DNA from: Gracilibacillus massiliensis | Lineage (GTDB): Bacteria; Bacillota; Bacilli; Bacillales; Amphibacillaceae | Length of the DNA: 64,000 nucleotides | NCBI RefSeq assembly: GCF_001458115.1 | Contig: NZ_CZRP01000011.1 | Location: 434,001 to 498,000 of the forward strand | Reading direction: 5' to 3' | Shown here: positions 9,142 to 19,080 of the stretch, one piece after another | Position numbering within the stretch: the first letter of the stretch is position 1 | How the letters are laid out: every line of letters begins with the position of its first letter | Position numbers and translations under genes: made by a program | The notes under the pieces: generated by a model | Told to the model about the DNA's origin: nothing | Databases searched by the model: none | The model's input: only the letters and a program-made list of their open reading frames with translations

Positions 9142-10185
9142 ATGGGGAAATCTATTATGAGATCAAGATTATTTTGGCCAATCATGGTGTTACTACTTAT
9201 TCTATTAATCAATCTATTTTTTGATAGTAGTTTTCTATCAATCGAGGTACGCAATGGTCGCCTAACAGGAAGTATTATTGATATTTTAAACCGTGGGGCA
9301 CCATTAATGTTAATTTCGATTGGCATGACATTAGTTATTGCGACGAAAGGTATTGATTTAAGTGTTGGTTCTGTGATTGCAATGTCTGGTGCAATTGGTG
9401 CTATGTCAGTGGCAAGCGCAGAGACAGATGGTCTTGGACCACTATTTACAGCTATTGCCCTAGCTTTAGTTATTTCTACATTAGTAGGTGGTTGGAATGG
9501 CCTGCTTGTTTCAAGAATAGGTGTACAGCCGATCGTTGCAACCTTAATTTTAATGGTAGCAGGGAGAGGGGTCGCCCAGTTAATTACGGGAGGTCAAATT
9601 ACGACCGTTTATTATGATCCATATAATTTTATCGGTGGAGGTTATTTACTTGCCTTACCATTCTCCGTTTTTATCGTTGCATTTGTTTTATTAATAGCGG
9701 TGTTGATAACAAGAAAAACAGCGTTAGGTTTATTTATTGAATCAGTTGGATCGAATCCAGATGCGAGTAGATTGGCTGGTATAAATTCAAAAAATATTAT
9801 GCTTATGGTTTATTTGTTTTCCGGATTTTGTGCAGGAGTAGGTGGTTTAATTTTATCATCTAATGTGATGAGTGCAGATGGAAACAACGCAGGTCTGTGG
9901 TTTGAATTAGACGCGATTTTAGCTGTTGTTATTGGAGGTACATCACTCATGGGAGGTCGTTTTTATTTAATGGGGACAATCATTGGCGCTTTGATTATTC
10001 AAAGTTTAACCACAACGATTTATTCAATTGGTGTCCCAGCAGAAACGAACCTAGTGGTAAAAGCGGTTGTTGTATTGATTGTCTGTTTATTACAATCTCC
10101 AGAATTCAGGAGCAAAGTATTCGGAACTGGTAAGCTGAAAAAGACAAAAGAACAAAAAGAAAGCGAGGGTGTTACTTTATCATGA
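9142..10185 (+). CDS. ytfT: Furanose-sugar ABC transporter permease 1 (YtfT-type)
   Basis: A 347-residue polytopic membrane protein of the BPD_transp_2 family. It carries the hallmarks LMLISIGMTLVIATKGIDLSVGS near the N-terminal third and VVIGGTSLMGGRFYLMGT in the C-terminal third. It starts two bases after the ATPase stop, with GGAGG inside the preceding gene end. It is expected to form a heterodimeric channel with the next gene product, as YtfT/YjfF do in E. coli. The last 20 residues are a charged Lys/Glu tail. Confidence 0.9.
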   Translation: MGKSIMRSRLFWPIMVLLLILLINLFFDSSFLSIEVRNGRLTGSIIDILNRGAPLMLISIGMTLVIATKGIDLSVGSVIAMSGAIGAMSVASAETDGLGPLFTAIALALVISTLVGGWNGLLVSRIGVQPIVATLILMVAGRGVAQLITGGQITTVYYDPYNFIGGGYLLALPFSVFIVAFVLLIAVLITRKTALGLFIESVGSNPDASRLAGINSKNIMLMVYLFSGFCAGVGGLILSSNVMSADGNNAGLWFELDAILAVVIGGTSLMGGRFYLMGTIIGALIIQSLTTTIYSIGVPAETNLVVKAVVVLIVCLLQSPEFRSKVFGTGKLKKTKEQKESEGVTLS

Positions 10186-11168
10186 TTAATCGATTATCAC
10201 TTGATTACAAACAACTTCCGTTAATTGCCACCATTGCTTTATTTGTTCTTATGTTTAGTTTTGGTTCCTTACGTTATACGGGCTTTTTTTCTACCCAAGT
10301 ATTTCTTAATTTATTTATTGATAATGCCTTTTTGATCGTTGTAGCAGTTGGAATGACCTTTGTCATTTTGTCTGGTGGGATTGATTTATCGGTAGGATCT
10401 GTTATTGCATTAACGAGTATGGTTGCTGCAAGTTTGACAATGGAAGCACAATTATCTCCAGTGATTGTGGTACCTATTAGTCTTTTAGTAGGTACGGTGC
10501 TAGGAATGGTACAAGGATCACTGATTCATTTCTATAATTTGCAACCGTTTATTGTTACCCTAGCAGGGATGTTTTTAGCACGAGGCTTAAGTTATGTCAT
10601 AAGTGTCGAAACCATTGCAATCGAACATCCTTTTTTTAGTTATATGGCAAGTACGCAAATTCCATTCCCTGGTGATACCTTCATATCGATAAGTGTTGTG
10701 ATTGCTATAATCATTGTCATTATCGCTATTTTCCTAGGCCATTTCACAAAATTTGGTCGAACGGTTTATGCGATTGGAGGCAGTGAGCAATCCGCAATGT
10801 TAATGGGATTACCTGTAGGCAGAACGAAAATACTTATTTATACGTTAAGTGGCTTTTGTGCGTCATTAGCAGGTTTAATTTTTACATTTTATATGTTGTC
10901 TGGTTATGGATTACATGCAAATGGTATGGAACTTGATACCATCGCTGCAGTCGTTATTGGCGGAACATTGTTAACAGGTGGTGCTGGTTATATAGCTGGT
11001 AGTGTCGTTGGTGTGCTCATTCTAGGAATCATTCAAACCATTATTGTTTTTGAAGGAACCTTGAGCTCATGGTGGACCAAAATTGCGATTGGTGTCTTAT
11101 TGTTTTTGTTTATCGTTTTACAACGAATTATTGTGATGCGCAGTGAGAAAAAACAAGCAAAAGAATAA
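10182..11168 (+). CDS. yjfF: Furanose-sugar ABC transporter permease 2 (YjfF-type)
   Basis: A 328-residue permease of the same family as its neighbour (VAVGMTFVILSGGIDLSVGSVIA, AVVIGGTLLTGGAGYIAGS). Its ATG overlaps the preceding stop by four bases. The presence of two different permease subunits distinguishes the YtfQRT-YjfF galactofuranose class from single-permease ribose or arabinose systems. It is followed after 23 bases by the wall-anchored glycosidase gene, so import and polymer breakdown are in one operon. Confidence 0.9.
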   Translation: MINRLSLDYKQLPLIATIALFVLMFSFGSLRYTGFFSTQVFLNLFIDNAFLIVVAVGMTFVILSGGIDLSVGSVIALTSMVAASLTMEAQLSPVIVVPISLLVGTVLGMVQGSLIHFYNLQPFIVTLAGMFLARGLSYVISVETIAIEHPFFSYMASTQIPFPGDTFISISVVIAIIIVIIAIFLGHFTKFGRTVYAIGGSEQSAMLMGLPVGRTKILIYTLSGFCASLAGLIFTFYMLSGYGLHANGMELDTIAAVVIGGTLLTGGAGYIAGSVVGVLILGIIQTIIVFEGTLSSWWTKIAIGVLLFLFIVLQRIIVMRSEKKQAKE

Positions 11169-11191
11169 TAATTTAGTAGGGAGTTATAGAT

Positions 11192-14100
11192 ATGAACAAT
11201 AAACGAAATATATCCCTGTTGATGGTTTCATTACTTTTATTCCAATTGTTCGCTGGAAGTGTTCCTTATACAGTTCAAGCAGCAGAAGAAGCAAACAACT
11301 CTGAGAGTAGTTTGCTTCTTCATTATGACATGAAACAATCAAAAGAGATAGATGGAAAAATCGTTTTGAAAAATAAAGCAGGAGCAGAATTTGATGGTAT
11401 TTACCAAAACGATAGTAAAGGTGATCATTACTCAAATGAACAGGTAGGATTTGTTGAATTAGATGGTGGTCCGGCAAGTGACGCGAATGCTTATATTGAA
11501 ATTCCCAAAGCAGATGATCAACGTGATTTATTAAGTGATTTAGACAGTGTAACGGTTACCTCTTTGGTGAATTGGTCAAATGATGGAACAAATCGTTGGA
11601 TCTATGGATTTGGAACAGTAGATGATGACATCGAACATGGAAATAGTTATCTGTTCACAACTCCGATGCATGGTGCTAGTAATGTTGCGGCTACTGGCAT
11701 ATCTGAAGCAGGCTGGCGAAATGAATCACTCATTCAAGCAGATCAAATCATTTCAGCAAATCAATGGAATGTTGTTACTTCGGTATTTGATGGGGAAGAG
11801 GGTTTACTCACATTATATGTGAACGGAGAAGAAATTGCTGCAGGTTCTACGGAAGGTAAACAACTTGCCAATATTATCGATCCAAGCGCAAGTTATTCCG
11901 GTTTTATTGGTAAATCTATTTTTCAAAATGATCAATATTTTAAAGGAAGTATTGCAGATTTTCGTGTCCATGGTGAAGCATTAACAGCTGTCGAAGTAGC
12001 AAGCCTATCAGATCAATTACAAGATACAATTGATCCTTTAAATCAATTGCTGGTCGACAAGCAACAAGAACAATTAGCTATCGAACCGTACTTGCACTCG
12101 CAGGATACAGTAGATTCTGTGACAAGAGATCTTTCTTTACCTACAGAAACAGAAAATGGTGTGGCAGTAACTTGGGAAACGTCTAATCCAGAAATTATTT
12201 CATCAGACGGTAAAGTTTCGCGCCCTGGAGTAGAGCAAGGGAATACAGTAGTGGAATTAACAGCCACTTTAACTTATCAAGGTATCGATACGACAAAAAC
12301 GTTTGCAGTTACGGTTATCAAACAATTTTCCGATATGGAGAGAGTTGAACAGGATGCAGAATCAATCTCGGTTTATAATCCGACTAACGTCAAAGGTAAT
12401 CTCCATTTAGTAACAACTGGAGAAAATGGTTCTGAAATTAGTTGGGAATCCTCACATCCAGAAATCATAAAAGGAACCGAACAAGTAACAGAGGATGCCA
12501 ATCAATTAGGTTGGGTTAAAAGGCCAACTACTGACACAGATGTTACCTTAACAGCAAGTGTTCAATATAATGAAGCAATTACCACTAAAGAGATTCCAGT
12601 TACCGTAAAAAAAGATCCAGGAGAACAAGATTATGATGCTTATTTCTTTAGTTATTTTACTGGTGAATATGAAGGTGGAGAAGAAATATCTTTTGCCGTT
12701 GCCGAAGATCCCTTACATTGGCGTGCGTTAAATAATGGACAATCTGTCATTCAATCGACAATGGGAGAACAGGGATTGCGTGATCCGTTTGTGATTCGTT
12801 CTCCAGAAGGCGATAAATTTTATATGATCGCAACCGATTTAAAAATGGGTGAGAGCACAAACTTTGATCAAGCTCAAATTACTGGAAGTCACTCGATTAT
12901 GGTCTGGGAATCAGATGACCTTGTTAATTGGAGTGAACAGCGTATGGTGGAAGTTGCTCCAGATAATGGTGGTAACACATGGGCTCCAGAAGCTTTTTAT
13001 CATGAACCGACTGGCGAGTATGTCGTATTTTGGGCATCCTCGATTCCGAATGAAGAAACCTATGGTGATTATCCAAATGGTCGTCCAAATGGTCAATATA
13101 ATGTAATGTATTATGCGACAACTCGTGACTTTCATACGTTCTCGGAACCAAAAGTGTATATTGATGATAGTTTTCCAACGATCGATACCACTTTTATTCA
13201 GGATGACGAAACATTGTACCGATTTACCAAGTCTGAAGTGAATTACAAAGTATATTACGAGAAAGCAACAGATATTTTTGAAGATGTGGATGGAATAGCA
13301 GAAAATGGTTATCAATTTAATTTGATCGATGGGACTAAAAGTGGTAACCAAGGTTTAATTGGTCATGGAGGAAATAATGAAGGACAAACTATCTTTAAAG
13401 CAATCGATGAAGAAAAATGGTATTTGTTCCTCGATTCATGGCCATACCATGTACGCTGGACGGATGACTTAGAAGATGGTAGTCAACTAGTGAACAATGT
13501 ATTAGATGAAGAGGACTATGCACTTCCACCAGGCCCTAGACATGGTACCGTCATACCGATTACCAATCAAGAATATCAAGCATTAACCGAAAAATATTTA
13601 CCAGAAGGACCAGAAGAGCAAGATCAACCCATTGTTCATTACCGTTTTGATCAAAGCGATGATGGTTCCATTACAGATGTAAGTGGTAATGGTTATGATG
13701 CACAGATGCATGGCAATGCCAGCATAGAAACAGAAGACGCGATTGGGGATTCCCAAGGATTTGTGCAGTTAGATGGTGACACAGGTTATGTCGAAATGCC
13801 TGAAAACCTTATCCAACAAGAAAACCTGGAAAAAATGACAATTTCAACCTGGGTCAAAGTCGATCAGAATCAAGCAGATCAACGCATTTTTGATTTTGGA
13901 GCAGACACAGGTAGAGTCGCCAATCGAAACAGTATGTACTTAAGTACCCAAGGTGATTCAGGACAGTTGGAATTTGCAACCGTCACCCCTTTTACTGAAA
14001 AATTCGGCAATGCAACTGCCGATTTACCATCGGATTATAAATATCGTTTAACATCTAATCGATTAGGGTTAAATCAGTGGCAACATGTTGCTGTAACGAT

Positions 14101-17100
14101 TGATGGCTTTACTGCCAAAACCTTTGTTAATGGTGAACTGGTTGATTCGAGTGATACCTATAATCTCGAACCAAGAATGTTAATGGAAACGACAATGAAT
14201 TATCTGGGTAGATCAAGTCGTGATAATCAAGCCTATTTTGCAGGAGGAATCGACGAGTTTCAAATTTATAATCGAGCGTTAACAGAGCAGGAAATTGAAC
14301 ATTTAGCAGATGAAGAAACGGTTGAGCCACCACCAACAGAAATCGATCTTTTACTTGATTATGATATGCAACATATTGAGGACGACACTATCATAGATCA
14401 GGCAGGTAATTTTGATGGAACGCTAACTGGAATTGATGAGGAAGAGATCGTTACAACAGATGATATTGGAATCATCGAGCTTAGTGGTGAAGATGCTTAT
14501 ATTGAGATGCCTCAAGGAATTTTAGATGATCAAGAAAGCATTACGGTTTCTTCTTTAGTGAATTGGAATGGTGAGAATGTAGCGGAATGGTTGTACAGCT
14601 TTGGTCAAAACGATCAACAGTACCTATACTTTACGCCAAGATATAATGCAGATGGATCGGCTCGCTTTGGCATTGCCACAGACGGCTGGCGAAATGAAGT
14701 GTCAACCAAAGCGGATACGTTGGCGTCTAATCAATGGAAATTAGTGACCACCGTGTTTAATGGAAGTGATGAAACGCTAGATCTCTATATTGATGGTGAA
14801 TTTGTCTCCAGTGAGTCAGCAGGTGAATTTACGTTAGCCGATATTGCTAATCCAACTGGTCCAAGTGGCTATATCGGACAATCCTTCTATAGTGCAGATC
14901 CTTATTTTAAAGGTCTTATTGCTGATTTCGAAGTGTATGATGGGGCCTTATCTGCGTCAGCAATACAACAGTTAGAAGAAGTAGCGGAAATAAAAAGGGA
15001 TGCGATTGATTCGATTCTAGTGGAACAAGCGAAACAACGATTAACGGTTTCGCAAATACTTGGTGAAAATAAAGACGCACAAACTATAACAGAAGATCTT
15101 TTACTACCTGACTCTGGAAGTAATAACACAACTATTTCTTGGAAATCATCTGATCCACAATGGATAAGTGATCAAGGACAAGTGGCAAGACCGAACCATG
15201 GACAAGGAAACAAAACCGTCACATTAACAGCGACCCTTTCTGATGGAAATGTTTCGGTTGAAAAAGAATTTAGCTTGACGGTACTTGAAAAAACATCTGT
15301 CGAGCAACGTTTAAAAGAAGCATTACAAGCATTAGTTGTTCACAATGTCGAAGATGTCAGAGGCAATTTGACGTTACCTACGAATGTTACAGAAGAAGTT
15401 GATGTAACTTGGACGACTTCAGATACAGAGACTATTACCGCAACAGGCGAAGTATCAAGGCCTGCTTTTGGTGAAGGTGATACAGATGTTGTATTAACGG
15501 CAACGTTGCAGTTGGACGAACAAAAATTAGTAAAGTCATTTAAAGCGAAAGTAAAGGAACTACCTGAGCCTGAGGAATATCAAGGTTATTTCTTTCCCTA
15601 TTTTACAGGTGAAGGTTATGAAAATGGTGAGCAAATCTATTTCGCTTTAAGTGAAGGAAATAATCCATTGAAATGGCAACAATTAAATGATGGCAATCCA
15701 GTATTCACTTCAGAACTTGGAGAAAAAGGTTTACGCGATCCTTTTATCATCCGTTCACCAGAGGGCGATAAGTTCTATATGATTGCGACAGATTTGAAGA
15801 TTCACGGTAATGGTGATTGGAATAAAGCGCAAACACAAGGTAGTCGCTCGATTATGGTCTGGGAGTCCAATGACCTTATCAATTGGTCTGAACAGCGTAT
15901 GGTAGAAGTCGCACCAAAAGAAGCCGGAAATACATGGGCACCTGAAATTTTTTATGATGAGACAACAGGTGAATACATTGTTTTTTGGGCATCTAAATTA
16001 TATGAAAATGAAACAGATCGAAACAATGGCGCAAGCTACCAACGAATGATGTATACCAAGACAAGAGATTTCCATACCTTTACTGAACCTGAAGTATATT
16101 TAGATTATGGTTATTCGATTATAGATACGACGATGATTGAGCATGATGGGAAAATCTATCGTTTTACCAAAGATGAAAGAGGATACCATGCGGAGGATTC
16201 TCCAAATGGCAAATTCATTTTCCAAGAAGTTGGCGATTCTGTATTAGATCCTGACTTTGAAATGATCAAAGAAGGTGTAGGAAAAGGAACCATCAACCAA
16301 GGAGAAGGACCAGCCATTTTTAAATCAAATACAGAGGAAAAATGGTATTTGTTTATTGATGAATTCGGCGGAAGAGGATATGTTCCATTTGAAACGACAG
16401 ATCTTGCTTCAGGTGAATGGACGATCCCAGATGAATATGAATTACCGAGCCGACCACGTCACGGAACTGTTTTACCAATCACAGCATCAGAATACCAAGC
16501 ACTGCAAAATCAATTGCCAGAAGAGCAAGAAGAACCACAAGATCCAATTGAGTCGATCACAATTACGGATAAAGATTTGAGATTAACAGTTGGAGAAAAT
16601 AAACAACTAACCGCAGAAATAAACCCAGATCAAGATGTAGAATTATTGTGGAATTCTAATAATAAGCAAGTCGTGACAGTAAATGAAACTGGAACGATTA
16701 CCGCACACGCTGAAGGTGAAGCTTACATTACCGTTAGTACGGCAAATGGTAAACATTCAGATGTTGCTAAAGTAGTAGTGACAGAAGAAACGGACCCTGT
16801 ACCTACTAATGAATTACAAATTGGTCAACAAACAGTAGTAAATGCAGGCGAGTTGTATTATTTAACAGATTCCAAAGTAACGATTCAAATGCCAGATGAT
16901 TTACCAGCTGGAACATTATTAACTATTAACGAGGCGGATGCTCAAGCATTGGTAAACAAACCTTTTGAACTTGCTGGAAGCATATTTGATTTTGAAATCA
17001 TCTATCCAGAAGGAAGTCAGCAACCAACTGACCCGTTTTTACTCACTTTAGAGGTAGATGAAGCAAATCAGGATGAAGAGGTAGCGATCTACTATTATAA

Positions 17101-17440
17101 TGAAGCAGATCAAAAGTGGGAAAAACAAGAAAGCAATAGTGAGGCACAACAAGGAATGATTTCAGCTGAAGTAGCTCACTTTTCGATTTATGGGGTATTG
17201 ATGAGAGAAACTACAGGAGAGCAACCAAACGACAATAATGAACCAGATCCAGAACAGCCGAAAGATAATGAGCAACCGACAGAGCCAGAAGAAGAGGAAA
17301 AACCTCAAAACGGAGAAGATAAACAAGACAACAAAGAATTACCTGATACAGCAACGACACTGTTTAATTGGTTAGCGATAGGATCTTTGCTAGTTATAGT
17401 AGGTGTGGGATTGGTTGTAATACGAAGACGCAAAACTTGA
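11192..17440 (+). CDS. Giant LPXTG-anchored protein with two GH43 glycosidase domains
   Basis: This 2082-residue exported protein has a signal peptide ending near residue 30 (VQAA). The first half runs: LamG-like domain (about 40-265), two atrophied bacterial Ig domains (about 280-475), GH43 domain (about 483-810). Two further LamG-like domains follow (about 815-1250), then two Ig domains and a second GH43 domain (about 1465-1775). A Big_2 domain, a Cys-less beta-rich segment and a Pro/Glu linker lead to the sorting signal LPDTA at 2050 with helix and RRRK tail. Both catalytic domains keep a plausible GH43 triad: D531 (RDPF), D665 (IDTT), E730, and D1516, D1645, E1705. The likely substrate is an arabinofuranosyl or galactofuranosyl polymer (inference from the transporter). 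Confidence 0.88.
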   Translation: MNNKRNISLLMVSLLLFQLFAGSVPYTVQAAEEANNSESSLLLHYDMKQSKEIDGKIVLKNKAGAEFDGIYQNDSKGDHYSNEQVGFVELDGGPASDANAYIEIPKADDQRDLLSDLDSVTVTSLVNWSNDGTNRWIYGFGTVDDDIEHGNSYLFTTPMHGASNVAATGISEAGWRNESLIQADQIISANQWNVVTSVFDGEEGLLTLYVNGEEIAAGSTEGKQLANIIDPSASYSGFIGKSIFQNDQYFKGSIADFRVHGEALTAVEVASLSDQLQDTIDPLNQLLVDKQQEQLAIEPYLHSQDTVDSVTRDLSLPTETENGVAVTWETSNPEIISSDGKVSRPGVEQGNTVVELTATLTYQGIDTTKTFAVTVIKQFSDMERVEQDAESISVYNPTNVKGNLHLVTTGENGSEISWESSHPEIIKGTEQVTEDANQLGWVKRPTTDTDVTLTASVQYNEAITTKEIPVTVKKDPGEQDYDAYFFSYFTGEYEGGEEISFAVAEDPLHWRALNNGQSVIQSTMGEQGLRDPFVIRSPEGDKFYMIATDLKMGESTNFDQAQITGSHSIMVWESDDLVNWSEQRMVEVAPDNGGNTWAPEAFYHEPTGEYVVFWASSIPNEETYGDYPNGRPNGQYNVMYYATTRDFHTFSEPKVYIDDSFPTIDTTFIQDDETLYRFTKSEVNYKVYYEKATDIFEDVDGIAENGYQFNLIDGTKSGNQGLIGHGGNNEGQTIFKAIDEEKWYLFLDSWPYHVRWTDDLEDGSQLVNNVLDEEDYALPPGPRHGTVIPITNQEYQALTEKYLPEGPEEQDQPIVHYRFDQSDDGSITDVSGNGYDAQMHGNASIETEDAIGDSQGFVQLDGDTGYVEMPENLIQQENLEKMTISTWVKVDQNQADQRIFDFGADTGRVANRNSMYLSTQGDSGQLEFATVTPFTEKFGNATADLPSDYKYRLTSNRLGLNQWQHVAVTIDGFTAKTFVNGELVDSSDTYNLEPRMLMETTMNYLGRSSRDNQAYFAGGIDEFQIYNRALTEQEIEHLADEETVEPPPTEIDLLLDYDMQHIEDDTIIDQAGNFDGTLTGIDEEEIVTTDDIGIIELSGEDAYIEMPQGILDDQESITVSSLVNWNGENVAEWLYSFGQNDQQYLYFTPRYNADGSARFGIATDGWRNEVSTKADTLASNQWKLVTTVFNGSDETLDLYIDGEFVSSESAGEFTLADIANPTGPSGYIGQSFYSADPYFKGLIADFEVYDGALSASAIQQLEEVAEIKRDAIDSILVEQAKQRLTVSQILGENKDAQTITEDLLLPDSGSNNTTISWKSSDPQWISDQGQVARPNHGQGNKTVTLTATLSDGNVSVEKEFSLTVLEKTSVEQRLKEALQALVVHNVEDVRGNLTLPTNVTEEVDVTWTTSDTETITATGEVSRPAFGEGDTDVVLTATLQLDEQKLVKSFKAKVKELPEPEEYQGYFFPYFTGEGYENGEQIYFALSEGNNPLKWQQLNDGNPVFTSELGEKGLRDPFIIRSPEGDKFYMIATDLKIHGNGDWNKAQTQGSRSIMVWESNDLINWSEQRMVEVAPKEAGNTWAPEIFYDETTGEYIVFWASKLYENETDRNNGASYQRMMYTKTRDFHTFTEPEVYLDYGYSIIDTTMIEHDGKIYRFTKDERGYHAEDSPNGKFIFQEVGDSVLDPDFEMIKEGVGKGTINQGEGPAIFKSNTEEKWYLFIDEFGGRGYVPFETTDLASGEWTIPDEYELPSRPRHGTVLPITASEYQALQNQLPEEQEEPQDPIESITITDKDLRLTVGENKQLTAEINPDQDVELLWNSNNKQVVTVNETGTITAHAEGEAYITVSTANGKHSDVAKVVVTEETDPVPTNELQIGQQTVVNAGELYYLTDSKVTIQMPDDLPAGTLLTINEADAQALVNKPFELAGSIFDFEIIYPEGSQQPTDPFLLTLEVDEANQDEEVAIYYYNEADQKWEKQESNSEAQQGMISAEVAHFSIYGVLMRETTGEQPNDNNEPDPEQPKDNEQPTEPEEEEKPQNGEDKQDNKELPDTATTLFNWLAIGSLLVIVGVGLVVIRRRKT

Positions 17441-17470
17441 AAAGCTGAGATTAAACAAAATTAAATCAAT

Positions 17471-17528
17471 AAAAAAACCCGAACAAGTAAGAAAATTCGA
17501 TTAGAATTTCTTACCGTTCGGGTTTTTT
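17471..17528 (+). terminator. Strong rho-independent terminator of the sugar operon
   Basis: AAAAAACCCGAAC pairs with GTTCGGGTTTTTT, and inside it GTAAGAAAATTC pairs with GAATTTCTTAC. The stem ends in a T-run and sits 30 bases after the glycosidase stop. The A-run on the other side would also serve the opposite strand. Confidence 0.9.
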
Positions 17529-17542
17529 ATATTACATAAGAG

Positions 17543-18985
17543 AAGGATTATACGACATAACTCTTTTGGTAATTATGAGATGTTATATGTGCTTTGTAAC
17601 CGCTCCGGCTTGTCCGGGAGTAGCCGTCAAGGCTGAGAATCTAATGGAGTGAAAGTCTCCTGTCATCAATTGACCGGTTCGGATGACTAGTATATCCAAT
17701 GCGTGGTGAGGTAACGAACCACGTTCTGCTTGGAAGTAAAAGTCACTGCGGCTCAACTTTACGCAGAGAGAGTATGGGTCGGAACAGCTAGAGTGGCAAG
17801 CAAATCTAGAGGCTAGAAGGCTTTAACGAATACTGCAGCTCCGAAATCGAGCGCCCTTCAGAAGCTGTTGAGGGGATAACTTGTGATGCGCCGACCTGGT
17901 TGGGCAATGGGGAAGGCCGATGTTCTATGGGAAGTAACGGTCAAGAGCACCATAGAAGCAGCCGGAGTAGGGGTTCTGGCATCTAGAGAAAGATTTTCAG
18001 AGATAACGACGGGAAAGTCCTACTTCCAGCTGGGATGACAACAACCAGCAAAGACCAACCATATAAGTGACAAGCGAAAATGGTTAGGAGGATTTAGGAT
18101 GGACGCATGAGGTCGTAGTAGCGAAGAGGAAAGGGTAATGCCTTTCTAAGCTTATGGAATGAAGCTTCTACAAAGGTAACACCAGAGTAGAGCGAAGGAC
18201 CTCTGGGCGACTGGGCGTCCGTGTCAAAGAATAAACAGAACACAGAGTCTGTTGAATGATTGGCATAAGACTAGCGTATAAGTAAACTTATGTATCAATG
18301 GGTGAACATGCGTGTCAGCATTTAAACCTGGGATACATAAGGAAGGCTTATATAGCGATAGAAACCCAGTGTCAGAACCGGACTCGGGAAATCCGACCGT
18401 CCGGGATCGTATGGGGGTTGCAGGAAACGTGGTTCTATTGAATGCGCGCGCCTGCCATCTACCCGACTTTTCCTTTCCGCGGGTTTTTACCCTAAGCTAA
18501 CTTTTTAAGCAAAGTGCGCTTAAAAAGTGGATCTTAGGGTAAAAACATCCCGGAGTGAAAACGGACGCCTGCGCTTTTTAATGCTCTACAACTAAAGTAA
18601 GAATAATCATATTGGCGTTATCCCATATCGCCTATGAATTTGTCTTTAGATCACTTATCATAATTAACAAAATATGTTCCTATCTGTAACAATCGATATT
18701 GCTAGTACTTGCATTCTTTGTAGAACTTCATTCAGCGGAGGCGGCCACTTCCACTCCTGTGGGACTGTTTTCCCTGAAGATCCACTTTTCCATGCGGTTT
18801 TTGCTTGGAAAAGTTAGCTGAAGGGAAAACCCCACTGCATAGAAAACACTACGAAAGCTTTGCTTGAGTAGATGTTGCACTTGTGCCCGTGGTAAAAGGG
18901 AAGTGGGCAAGCCGGAGCAATTTTTACGCAGTTATCAGATCTCAAAGATTATTTCACAGCGAAGGGTTATGGCGTATTATCCTGC
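17543..18985. repeat. Structured inverted-pair repeat element, copy 2 (interrupted)
   Basis: The outer flank ATTATACGACATAAC begins near 17543, and its inverted counterpart ends near 18985. The forward arm is split: 17543-17616 and 18478-18590. The reverse arm is 18722-18985. The inner stem of the forward arm is ACTTTTTAAGC/GCTTAAAAAGT; that of the reverse arm is ACTTTTCCATGC/GCTTGGAAAAGT. Removing the inserted sequence restores GTCCGTTTTC, the exact complement of GAAAACGGAC at the far side of the arm. The middle (about 18590-18720) is clearly similar to the middle of copy 3 (TTGGCGTTAT, CATATCGCCTATGAAT, CTTATCATAATTAAC). Confidence 0.8.
17617..18477 (+). ncRNA. ORF-less group II intron-like ribozyme (probable)
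   Basis: About 860 bases of structured, ORF-free sequence interrupt the forward arm of a repeat. Group II features include an early GGAGTGAAAGTCTCC helix and the GTCGTAGTAGCGAAG...GGGTAATGCCTTT block, which resembles the region before the LtrA gene in Ll.LtrB. A 34-base domain V-like hairpin lies at 18375-18408 (CCGGAC/GTCCGG, inner TCGG/CCGA with GAAAT loop), and the 3' end reads CCGAC (AY). The 5' end does not show a clean GUGYG, and the domain V triad reads AAC rather than AGC. It may therefore be decayed. No reverse transcriptase gene is present here. Boundaries come from restoring the repeat stem. Confidence 0.6.
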
Positions 18986-19080
18986 TTATGCTCAATTTCA
19001 TACTTGTGGGGTGGTAAGGATTTCTATATTTTTGGATCAAACGAACAAGATCTGATATTTTGTTAGCTTAGCTGGACGTT

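Noticed and set aside
17617-18477. A protein-coding gene inside the intron-like sequence (for example a 62-codon frame near 18312)
   Set aside because: The frame overlaps the domain V-like hairpin and has no ribosome-binding site or protein-like composition.
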